Source of the DNA: Lysobacteraceae bacterium | GTDB taxonomy: Bacteria > Pseudomonadota > Gammaproteobacteria > Xanthomonadales > BQJN01 | NCBI GenBank assembly: GCA_021604725.1 | Contig: BQJN01000008.1 | Coordinates: 1-61,076, forward strand | Length of the DNA: 61,076 bases | Direction of reading: 5' to 3' | Shown: in pieces, positions 35,768 to 43,730 of the stretch | How the letters are laid out: every line of letters starts with the position of its first letter | Position numbering within the stretch: position 1 is the stretch's first letter | Translations under genes and position numbers: made by a program | Notes under the pieces: generated by a model | The model's input: only the letters and a program-made list of their open reading frames with translations | What the model was told of the DNA's origin: nothing | The model's database searches: none

Positions 35768-36103
35768 TTAGCGATCGATGGTGCGCCACACCAGATCAAG
35801 CAGGCTAAAGCCGGCCAGGCGCGCCAGCAGTATGACCGGACCAACGGTGAGGACTGCTGCACCGCCAACGACCCATAGCAATGTGGGATCGAACGTTGCA
35901 GCCCAGCTGACCTGCGAAATGGCGGCCACGAACAGTATTGCGGCCACCAACCAGTAAGCCTTGAGCAGGCGGCTGGACCTTGACTGCTGTGCTGTTGCAT
36001 GGGCCGACACCTTGGCCATCACCTGATCCTGAAAACCCGTCGAAGGGGCAGGCGACGTTGGCTGCTGCTCAAACGCCGATTTCAGTTTTTGCTCAATGTT
36101 CAT
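35768..36103 (-). CDS. Small membrane protein coupled to the ECF sigma gene
   Basis: The 111-residue protein has a soluble N-terminal half (about 45 residues) and two hydrophobic helices (LLKAYWLVAAILFVAAISQV; LLWVVGGAAVLTVGPVILLA). Its ATG overlaps the sigma gene stop by four bases. Position and layout suggest an anti-sigma factor or a modulator, but there is no zinc-binding anti-sigma motif (HxxxCxxC), so this is inference only. The family is not recognised. Confidence 0.65.
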   Translation of the reverse strand: MNIEQKLKSAFEQQPTSPAPSTGFQDQVMAKVSAHATAQQSRSSRLLKAYWLVAAILFVAAISQVSWAATFDPTLLWVVGGAAVLTVGPVILLARLAGFSLLDLVWRTIDR

Positions 36104-36735
36104 TCGTTTTCTCCGTCTGAAAGCGCATTTTGCAGCCGCGCTCGAGCTCGATGCAGGTAGGATTTAACCGTACCGGGGCTGGACTGCAGCACCTGGCAGA
36201 TCTCGTTTATGGTCAAGCCTTTCCAGTAGTGCAGGTGAATAAGCGTCCGGTAAATATCAGGCAGTTGATCGACCGCTCGGCGCGTTCGCGCCGCCTCATC
36301 ACCACCTGCCGTTGTCGCTGCAGGTCCGGCCTGTGGCGATGGGCGAGCATCATAGAACTGATCCAGCGGTATCGTCTTGGGACGTCGCGCCAGCGCACGC
36401 AAGTGATCCAGAGCTGTGTTGTATGCAATTCGGTAGGCCCAGGTGCCAAAACCGGACTCACCGCGAAACCGCGCCAGGTTTCGGTGAATCTTTATGAAAG
36501 CATCCTGGCAAACCTCTTCTACTCGGCTGCAGTGGTCCGGCCCTAAAACCGACGACACCAGCTGAAAAACGTGTGTTTCGTGTCGTTCAATCAGCAGACA
36601 AAAATGGCGATCGGAGCCTTCAAGGATGCGCGCAATCAGGTTCTGGTCATCCAGACCAGAGCCTGTCTTTGCAGTCTCAACCGGCGCATCGTTGCCAATC
36701 AACTCGGTGACCTCCATCCGGCCTGTTCCGATCAC
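36100..36735 (-). CDS. ECF-type RNA polymerase sigma factor
   Basis: The 211-residue protein has region 2 (QLVSSVLGPDHCSRVEEVCQ, DAFIKIHRNLARFRGESGFG, TWAYRIAYNTALDHLR) and region 4 (LPDIYRTLIHLHYWKGLTIN, EICQVLQSSPGTVKSYLHRA) typical of extracytoplasmic-function sigma-70 factors. Two starts are possible: GTG at 36735, which overlaps the upstream stop (GTGA), or ATG at 36717. It lies between two small membrane-protein genes in a three-gene overlapping operon, which suggests membrane-stress or envelope signalling. Confidence 0.92.
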   Translation of the reverse strand: MIGTGRMEVTELIGNDAPVETAKTGSGLDDQNLIARILEGSDRHFCLLIERHETHVFQLVSSVLGPDHCSRVEEVCQDAFIKIHRNLARFRGESGFGTWAYRIAYNTALDHLRALARRPKTIPLDQFYDARPSPQAGPAATTAGGDEAARTRRAVDQLPDIYRTLIHLHYWKGLTINEICQVLQSSPGTVKSYLHRARARLQNALSDGENE

Positions 36736-37142
36736 TTTTCCCGACTGACGTAGTAGAACAGCAACAAACCAATCCCTGCGAAGGCGGGCAGGAAGCCTAT
36801 TGCCGCCATTTGCTGCAGGTCTTTGTCATCAATGATGTTGAACCCGAGGAAGATGCCAATACCTGCGAACAGCATGAAGTAGCCGGTCGCCAGTGACAGC
36901 AACCGAAACCAGGCCAGTTGCCTGGAAAATCCTTCATCGGACGTGGCAACCGCATTGCCAATGGGTTCTTCAACTTCAGGCAGCGGCACGCCGGCCTCGA
37001 TCGCCTTCAAACGCTCTTCCTTCTGGATAGACCGAAGCTGAATCTTGCGTGAAGCGGCCAGGTGGTTGCGGATCATCGCCAGCGCCATCAGCGCCAAAAT
37101 GAACAGCACGCCAAATATCGGCCAGAAAAATTGATCTTGCAT
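36732..37142 (-). CDS. Small membrane protein of the ECF sigma operon (DUF6249-like)
   Basis: The 136-residue protein has an N-terminal helix (FFWPIFGVLFILALMALAMI), a charged coiled segment rich in Lys/Arg/Glu (SRKIQLRSIQKEERLKAIEA), and two further helices near the C-terminus. Proteins of this layout are common beside ECF sigma genes; the name is tentative and no activity is known. It is first in the operon and overlaps the sigma gene start. Confidence 0.65.
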   Translation of the reverse strand: MQDQFFWPIFGVLFILALMALAMIRNHLAASRKIQLRSIQKEERLKAIEAGVPLPEVEEPIGNAVATSDEGFSRQLAWFRLLSLATGYFMLFAGIGIFLGFNIIDDKDLQQMAAIGFLPAFAGIGLLLFYYVSREK

Positions 37143-37357
37143 GTTTCAAGGCTCCATTGAGTTCAAGTGCTCGTTGCCTGTTTAGACGACGGCTCTAAAA
37201 ATCCGGTTGCAGGCGCCTCCGACCGAGCAGCCACTGACGACCGGGCCCAGTCAATCAGTCATGGCGAGGTAGCAAGCGTCAGTCCGAAGAGACCGACAAA
37301 GGCAAATAAGGACGATGCACCAGGGCTGTGTGTAATGCATCGCCCTCAAACTAGAAC

Positions 37358-37774
37358 TTATCCGCCCGGTCCGACTTCAAACTCTAGCAACTCGACAGGA
37401 AGGCCGTCACCTGGACCAACAATGCACAACTCCCCAGTCTCAATGTTCACGGGGGTGCCATAAAGCTGAGAACAACCCGCCTGAACGGCGAACGTACAGC
37501 TGGAAGTTGAGCCTACCGCCGTCACCATGAAACCAAAACTCGGGCTGGGGTTGAAAACGGCCCCTCCGCTGCAGGTCCCATACAATGTCGTACCCCAAGT
37601 CGGCACATATCCGGGATTACAGACGTAAGTAAAAGGCTTGGCCTGGCCGGTACACACCATGTTGCTGCAAGACAAAGCCAAGCAAGCGGCCTGCGCAGTG
37701 GTCACGGCTACCGAGCCGAATACTAGCAAGAATATCGCAGCCCAGACCCGTTGCATCCATTGACGGATGTTCAT
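37358..37774 (-). CDS. Small secreted cysteine-rich protein, unknown function
   Basis: From the ATG at 37774 (GGGGGT upstream) the protein has 138 residues with a signal peptide (MNIRQWMQRVWAAIFLLVFG then SVAVTTAQAA). The mature part contains eight or so cysteines (CLALSCSNMVC, YVCNPGY, YGTCSGG, SSCTF, AGCSQL, ELCIVG), which suggests disulfide bonding in the periplasm or outside. I do not recognise a family. The open frame extends 46 codons upstream but the signal peptide start is more natural. The 215 bases between it and the membrane protein gene at 37142 show no feature. Confidence 0.55.
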   Translation of the reverse strand: MNIRQWMQRVWAAIFLLVFGSVAVTTAQAACLALSCSNMVCTGQAKPFTYVCNPGYVPTWGTTLYGTCSGGAVFNPSPSFGFMVTAVGSTSSCTFAVQAGCSQLYGTPVNIETGELCIVGPGDGLPVELLEFEVGPGG

Positions 37775-38082
37775 GAACTCTACCCCCTGAGTGAAGTGAA
37801 GACGCGGCCACCATAAGGCAATGCCGCCCCCCCAGATCAGGCATGAGCACAGACAAAATAGCGGATTCAACCATACTTCCCAGAAAGGCCCCTGGCAAAT
37901 GTGGTGAGTCAAAACGACATGCTAGACGTAGGATTCTTACCCGAAGGGTGCGCGGCACCTCATCTACGGGATACGCAGCAGCTGGGTGACCATGGCGTAG
38001 CCATCCATGGCAAAACGCCACCCAAGATAGGAAATCCCAGTCCACATCTATGTACGGGTGTTCACCCGGGGACCTAGCGCCG
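37775..38082. other. Intergenic stretch with short hairpins
   Basis: No gene is seen. It holds a CCATGGATGG-core hairpin on the minus strand (38000-38011), CGGGTG/CACCCG around 38055-38068, and AGCGCC/GGCGCT (38076-38092), which overlaps the stop of the M14 peptidase gene and may serve as its terminator. The promoter of the cysteine-rich protein gene should lie near 37780-37830 but is not obvious. Confidence 0.5.
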
Positions 38083-40881
38083 TTATGGCGCTCGTTCTGG
38101 TGCAACCGACGCACCCAAATCATTCCAATTCACCAAGGCGTTATAGAAATAGGCATGATCGTGATGGTTGATGTGTCGATGCAGTGGGTTGAAGGCAAAG
38201 ATCACCACATGCCCGTCAGCCACCGGCTGGTGCAACAACGCTGGCGTACCATCCATTGAGCTCTTGCCGCCAAGGATCGCCCCGGAACGCACCAATTCAG
38301 GCGGTTTGCTGTCCTTGTCCTTATCCTTGTCACCGGCCTCATCTTCAAATGGTTCGGGCACCGCTTTACTACCGAACTGCATCACCGCCAGATGCCGTTT
38401 CTGATCACTGACCTGATACAGCGGGCCATTGCCACGGAAGGCGTAACTGAATTGCTCATAGCCCCAGGTCAAGGGGTGCTCCGCCAGCACCTTGGTGGTC
38501 AGGATCGAGCCCGGCGTATTGAGGCCGGAGGGACGACTGGTCGAGATATCCGAGGCAATGCCCGACTCGCTGAGAAGCACACCGGACGAATGCAGAGCCA
38601 CCATGGTGCCGCCTGCTTCGACGAAACGGCTCAACTCTGCCATGCCCTCGAAGCCGAGGCCGCCGGTGATGTCTTCCGAGCTGTCAATCAAGCCGTGAGA
38701 CGGCGTGGCCTCGGTATTGGTATAGGCCAACGGTGACCACTTCTTGTCGATGCCATTGATGAAATGCCTAAGTTCTGCGTTGCCGCGAACAGCGGGCACT
38801 ACAATCACATCAAAATCGGCCGACAAATCGCCAGCGCGCACCCGGTCCTTGGAGATCAAGGTGTAGGGCACCTTGGACTGATCCATCGTGAAACGCACCC
38901 AGCCGGCATTCTGGGTCGATACCCAACTCTGATACAGCGCCACGCGTGGCAGGTCTGCCTCGTGTTGATCAACGTCGGGACGTTTGCTGCTGGCTTTGGC
39001 GGACAGACCATGCGCTTCGAGCAAGGCACTGATTTGTTCGCTATCGCCGGTATCGGTATCAATGATCAGGCTGCCAGCATTGAATTGCTGTTTACCAAGG
39101 TCAAACGCTGCACGAGCCGAACTGACCTCCACATCCGCTCCCAAAGCGAAACGAAACGGCCCCAACTCGTTTTGTGCCTGGTGATTGACCACCCAGTAGC
39201 GGCCACGACCGTCGACCGCATCAGCAACAAACCAGTCAGCGCCATCATAGGCATCGACTTCGATTTCCAGCACGTCTTTGTCATCGACCGCTTTGACTTC
39301 AACGCCCATTTGCAGGCCCAAGGTCCATGCCACATCATCATACGGCGGCACATCAACCGACTCGGGGAATGACTGCTTTTCCAGTAGATTCTGTGCCAGC
39401 GGTCCATAGGGCTGGTCCAGTTGCACCAGGACATCGCCCTTGGCCACCTCTTGCTCATCGCCATATTCGAATTTCTTGCGCGCCACGCCAAACTCGATGC
39501 CATGACCGGCCAGAATACGCATCAAATCGTTGGCCGCATTGTTGTCGCGCTGCTGGCGAGGAATAACAAACGCATACGGCGCCTCGCTGACCGCACGTTG
39601 CAATGCATTGCGACTCTTCTGATAGAAGTTCTCCAGGAACATGCGCGGATTGCGAGAGACCATTTCAAGCGAGGCGATGACGCCCGACTGCATGAAGTTG
39701 ACGTTGTTGCGCATCGACCACATGAACTTGCGCTCGGGCGGGTCGGCGCGATACCAGGTCTTGTCGGTCAATTTATCGCCGGCCAATCGGGCCCGCGTAA
39801 TGTCACGCTCAACAGTCCGCGCTGTGTGATTGCCAAAAGTCTCGTAAAAGCGACCGTTGGCGTTGTGGTTGTTGGTAACCCAAAGCAGGTAACCGGGAAA
39901 CCAGCCCGTATAGAACCCCCAGGTCCAAACGCCAGGCATGCCCTTGCCAGTCAGACGCGACACCTCGTAGTTGGCGATGGACTGCCATTCAGTGATGGTG
40001 ATGGGATCAACCGCCTCGTTGTATGGTCCGGTGCCGGTAGACACGTACAGCAGCGGCACCGATTCATGCAAATCCAGCGACAAGGTCGGTTTCCACTCGT
40101 AGAAGCCGCGTACGTGATTTTGCGTTAATGGCTGCGAGAAGGTCAGTCCGTCGCGATTGTTATCGTGAAAGGTATAGTGGCCCCAAAACGGCGGTGATTT
40201 GGGCGGCGTGTCATCGTATTGATCGAATGCCGCAATATGACGGCGATACCACTCAACCTGACGAGCCCGCCCGTCTGTCTCCAACACCGGCGTGATCAAG
40301 GTCACTACATTGCGACGAATAGTTTCAAATACCGCTCTTTCATCCACAGCGAGTCGATAGGCCAACTCCATGGTCGTTTCAGGCGGACCCAGCTCCGGGG
40401 AGTGCAGGCCGGCCGTGATCCAGTAAATCGGCTTGCCTTGATCGATTAGAGATTGCGCCTCGTCATCGTCCAGCCCACGCGGGTCGGCCAATCGATTGGT
40501 CACCGCTTTGTAATCATCAAGCTTGCCGATGGACTGTCGATCAGCAATCGCCACCACGATCATTTCTCGCCCTTCGGCACTATTGCCTAGAGAGAACAAC
40601 TTGACCCGTTCACTGGCATCGGCCAGTGCGCGAAAGTAGCGGTGGATGTCATCTACATGGGTCAGTTCACCAGGCGTGCCCGCCGTGTAGCCCAACACGT
40701 CGCGCGGGCTGGGCACCACCGGGTCATCCGGCAATGTCGATACCCATTCGGTGATGAATCTGGGATCAGTGGTTGCGCTTTGGATCAAGGCACCGGCTTC
40801 GGTGTCAAGGTTCTGCGCGTTAAGCTGGCCTGCGGCCAGCACCAAACCGGCGCTGAAAGTGCTGCTGATGACTGCTCGCAT
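38083..40881 (-). CDS. Exported M14-family zinc carboxypeptidase
   Basis: The 932-residue protein has a signal peptide (MRAVISSTFSAGLVLAAGQLNA) and an M14 domain: LFSLGNSAEGREMIVVAI, the zinc-binding HxxE in GLHSPELGPPE near residue 160, TPVLETDGR, and the second zinc His in LSLDLHES near residue 275. The C-terminal half (from about residue 430) is long and includes a glutamine amidotransferase-like Rossmann region (FDVIVVPAVRG through VEAGGTMVALHSSG), as in several large bacterial M14 proteins. It probably degrades peptides or cell-wall fragments in the periplasm. GGGAAG precedes the ATG. Confidence 0.88.
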   Translation of the reverse strand: MRAVISSTFSAGLVLAAGQLNAQNLDTEAGALIQSATTDPRFITEWVSTLPDDPVVPSPRDVLGYTAGTPGELTHVDDIHRYFRALADASERVKLFSLGNSAEGREMIVVAIADRQSIGKLDDYKAVTNRLADPRGLDDDEAQSLIDQGKPIYWITAGLHSPELGPPETTMELAYRLAVDERAVFETIRRNVVTLITPVLETDGRARQVEWYRRHIAAFDQYDDTPPKSPPFWGHYTFHDNNRDGLTFSQPLTQNHVRGFYEWKPTLSLDLHESVPLLYVSTGTGPYNEAVDPITITEWQSIANYEVSRLTGKGMPGVWTWGFYTGWFPGYLLWVTNNHNANGRFYETFGNHTARTVERDITRARLAGDKLTDKTWYRADPPERKFMWSMRNNVNFMQSGVIASLEMVSRNPRMFLENFYQKSRNALQRAVSEAPYAFVIPRQQRDNNAANDLMRILAGHGIEFGVARKKFEYGDEQEVAKGDVLVQLDQPYGPLAQNLLEKQSFPESVDVPPYDDVAWTLGLQMGVEVKAVDDKDVLEIEVDAYDGADWFVADAVDGRGRYWVVNHQAQNELGPFRFALGADVEVSSARAAFDLGKQQFNAGSLIIDTDTGDSEQISALLEAHGLSAKASSKRPDVDQHEADLPRVALYQSWVSTQNAGWVRFTMDQSKVPYTLISKDRVRAGDLSADFDVIVVPAVRGNAELRHFINGIDKKWSPLAYTNTEATPSHGLIDSSEDITGGLGFEGMAELSRFVEAGGTMVALHSSGVLLSESGIASDISTSRPSGLNTPGSILTTKVLAEHPLTWGYEQFSYAFRGNGPLYQVSDQKRHLAVMQFGSKAVPEPFEDEAGDKDKDKDSKPPELVRSGAILGGKSSMDGTPALLHQPVADGHVVIFAFNPLHRHINHHDHAYFYNALVNWNDLGASVAPERAP

Positions 40882-41034
40882 TTGCTTGCTTCCCTATTTT
40901 TCGATTGTCTGTTGTGGCGCCAAGTGTACAGTCCGGACGCCACACTTGGTTAATTTCTGGTCGCCACCGTTGGAAAACACCCGAAACAAAAAATCACCGC
41001 TCTTAACCGTGCGACCGGCGTCGATTGGCGTAAT

Positions 41035-43335
41035 ATGGGGGACCCTACGTCTGCAGGCGCGCGATTGAATCAATACATCACCAAGCTACAGTCACAGCTT
41101 CTTGAGCTGAAAGGCTTGATGAAGGCTTTCGTGGAGTCTGGAACACCCGAGGATGCGAATAGCCTGCACAAACTCGCGCATCGGATCCACGGCACAGCCG
41201 GCGTGCTCGGTTTTCAGCGCGAATCGGAGTTTGCCGAACAGGTAGAGGCCGCAGTCGTTAGCCCCGGTGAGCCCAGTGGCAATACACGGGGCATAGTGCG
41301 CCAACTTCTGGGTGGCTTCGACTGGGATGTTGAGCCCAAATCCAGCCGTGAAACCGGAATTGCAGCTCTTCTGGCGGCCGACCGCAGCCTGGTCACCGAG
41401 TCGCCGGTCGTTCCTCCCAGAGTATTGCTCATAGAGGATGATCCGGATTTTGTTGAACAGCTGGTTCAAATGGGCCGGTCCAGCCTGGTCGATGTTCTAT
41501 CGGCCTCAACTGTCGACGAGGCGGTGGCCATCGCGTCAAAGCACTCGCTGCAGGGTGTGATTGTCGACTACTACCTTGGCGACCTGATCGGTGTCGACAT
41601 CGCACTTCAGCTGCGCGAGTTCGAGCAGTTTCGAGACTTGCCGTTTGCCTTCGTATCGGTCGACGATTCGCTGTCTACTCGTGTCGCTTGTTCGCATGCC
41701 GGCGGCGTCTTTTTTCTGGAAAAGCCGGTAAGCGACAATTCATTTTCCACGCTGCTGCGACGCTTTGCAGCGATGGCAGAACGCGTGCGCTCCCGCATAT
41801 TGCTTGTCGACGATGATCCGGACCTTTGCCTGGAAGTGGCCAATTGGCTGGTCGATGAGGGTTGGGCTGTACAAGTCGAGCATGACGCTCGCCGTCTGCT
41901 TGAGCGTTGCCGGGAATGGCGACCTGAGCTGGCCATTCTGGATTTGCAAATGCCTCACCTCTCTGGGTTGGAATGCTGCCGACTGCTTCGCACATCAATG
42001 CACTGGGCAGATTTGCCGGTGATCTTCCTGACTGCCAACAAGGATCCGGAAACACAGGCGCAGTGTTACGAAGCGGGCGCCGACGACTTTGTAGACAAGC
42101 CCATTATCCGGCAAAAACTCATTGCTCGAGTCCGCAACCGACTTGAGCGCCAGGTCCTGCTCAAGCATCAAGCTGAACGCGACGCGTTGACCGGGGTATT
42201 GAATCGAAGTGCGTTCCTGCAACGTTGTGATATGCGACTGGCCGAGGCATCACGTCAGGACACAACAGCCACCTTGTGCCTGATGGATATGGATGACTTC
42301 AAACGCATCAATACAATCCATGGGCATCTGTATGGCGACGATGTATTGCGGTCTTTCGGGCGAAAGCTGATCTCTCGGTTTCGACTCGAGGATCTTCGCT
42401 GTCGCTGGGGTGGTGAAGAGTTCGTGTTGCTGCTGGTCGGCAGCAACATTGAAGAGGCAGAATGCGTAATGGAGCGCTTGCTGGAAGAATTCGCGAAGCT
42501 TGAATTTACTTCTCCGGCGGGCAAATTTTCGGTCACGTGCAGTGTTGGGCTGGCACAGTTTCCCGGCGATGGCGGGACGCTTTCCAGCCTCATCTCAGTG
42601 GCGGATCGTCGTCTTCACTACGCCAAGGATCAAGGCAAAAACCGGGTAGTCATTGCTGATCCCACCACCCCATCCGATGACGGTGTTGATCGGCCTGTTT
42701 TGGCAATGATCGTTGAAGACCCGAGTAGCGCAAAAGCATTACGCGACTTCGTAATGGATACTCATGAGTTGCATGTCATCAGTGACATTGGCAAAGCACA
42801 AGCGGAAGTGTCCAGACACCAACCCGATGTGATTTTCGTGGACAACGAATTGTTGCTCAAGCATCCAGAGCTGCGACCGCAGCTGCGCAAATGCGCGCCG
42901 AACTCCAGCTTTTCGCGTTTGAACGCAGGGCGAGTCGATGTTGACCAGTTTCTTAAGCTATTGCGCCTGGCATCTACGCGTGGCGAAAAATTGGCGCGTG
43001 CGCACAAAACACTGGCGCACTTGCACGATCTGCAGGCCAGAATTCTTGGCCGAATCAACGAGGGTTGCATCACCGCGACACCGCAGGGCCTGGTGACTAC
43101 TGCCGACGAAAAAGCGATGAGCATCCTCGATGACCGAAATCTGGTGGGTCGCGCTTTGGAAGCAATTTTCCCAGACCAGCAGCTGAACCTGGCGCAATGC
43201 ACCCTGACCTCGTCCATGAGCGAGCACCTTGTTCCCTACGAAGGCCGAACCTTGCAAGTGACTGTGTTCGCTCACGTCGGCCACAATCAAGAGTACCTCC
43301 TTTTGATCAACCCCCTGGATCAGGACCAGGTGTAG
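41035..43335 (+). CDS. Hpt - REC - REC - diguanylate cyclase signalling protein
   Basis: The 766-residue protein contains, in order: an Hpt domain (phospho-His49 in AHRIHGTAG), REC1 (about 127-245, acceptor Asp178), REC2 (253-370, Asp303), and a GGDEF domain (385-545) with an intact GGEEF active site at 459-463 and the inhibitory I-site R450xxD453 five residues before it. Next come a degenerate receiver-like region (555-650) lacking the usual phospho-Asp context and a PAS-like C-terminus. It should make cyclic-di-GMP under phosphorelay control. It is followed within eight bases by a single REC protein and then a hybrid kinase, so the phosphate probably moves between these three. Confidence 0.9.
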   Translation: MGDPTSAGARLNQYITKLQSQLLELKGLMKAFVESGTPEDANSLHKLAHRIHGTAGVLGFQRESEFAEQVEAAVVSPGEPSGNTRGIVRQLLGGFDWDVEPKSSRETGIAALLAADRSLVTESPVVPPRVLLIEDDPDFVEQLVQMGRSSLVDVLSASTVDEAVAIASKHSLQGVIVDYYLGDLIGVDIALQLREFEQFRDLPFAFVSVDDSLSTRVACSHAGGVFFLEKPVSDNSFSTLLRRFAAMAERVRSRILLVDDDPDLCLEVANWLVDEGWAVQVEHDARRLLERCREWRPELAILDLQMPHLSGLECCRLLRTSMHWADLPVIFLTANKDPETQAQCYEAGADDFVDKPIIRQKLIARVRNRLERQVLLKHQAERDALTGVLNRSAFLQRCDMRLAEASRQDTTATLCLMDMDDFKRINTIHGHLYGDDVLRSFGRKLISRFRLEDLRCRWGGEEFVLLLVGSNIEEAECVMERLLEEFAKLEFTSPAGKFSVTCSVGLAQFPGDGGTLSSLISVADRRLHYAKDQGKNRVVIADPTTPSDDGVDRPVLAMIVEDPSSAKALRDFVMDTHELHVISDIGKAQAEVSRHQPDVIFVDNELLLKHPELRPQLRKCAPNSSFSRLNAGRVDVDQFLKLLRLASTRGEKLARAHKTLAHLHDLQARILGRINEGCITATPQGLVTTADEKAMSILDDRNLVGRALEAIFPDQQLNLAQCTLTSSMSEHLVPYEGRTLQVTVFAHVGHNQEYLLLINPLDQDQV

Positions 43336-43343
43336 TTGCCATC

Positions 43344-43730
43344 ATGGAAATGATCAGAAGCGTTTTATTGGTTGATGATGAGCCTGATATTTTGATGGTC
43401 AGCAGGATTGCCCTGCAAACCGTCGGTAAACTCGAAGTTGAGACCGCTTCGTCAGGTGAAGAGGCGCTGGCCAAGCTGACTCACGCACAGCCGGATGTTG
43501 TCGTGCTTGACATGATGATGCCAGGCATGGACGGACTACAAACGCTCAATCAGATCAAGGAACGCTTTCCGAGTTTGGCCTGCCCTATCGTTTTCATGAC
43601 CGCGAAAACGCAACAAGCTGAACGTGAGATGTACCTCAATGCCGGAGCCGCTGGCGTCATCAACAAGCCATTTGATCCCATGCTGCTACCGGATCTTCTA
43701 CGCTCTATCGTCGAGCCGGCCAGGAACTGA
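43344..43730 (+). CDS. Single-domain response regulator
   Basis: The 128-residue protein is one CheY-like receiver: LLVDDEPDIL at the N-terminus, phospho-acceptor Asp in VVVLDMMMPGMDG, FMTAKT and the conserved Lys in INKPFDP. There is no output domain, so it likely shuttles phosphate between the hybrid kinase and the Hpt/GGDEF protein. Two starts (43344, 43350) are possible; neither has a strong ribosome-binding site. It overlaps the next gene by one base. Confidence 0.88.
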   Translation: MEMIRSVLLVDDEPDILMVSRIALQTVGKLEVETASSGEEALAKLTHAQPDVVVLDMMMPGMDGLQTLNQIKERFPSLACPIVFMTAKTQQAEREMYLNAGAAGVINKPFDPMLLPDLLRSIVEPARN

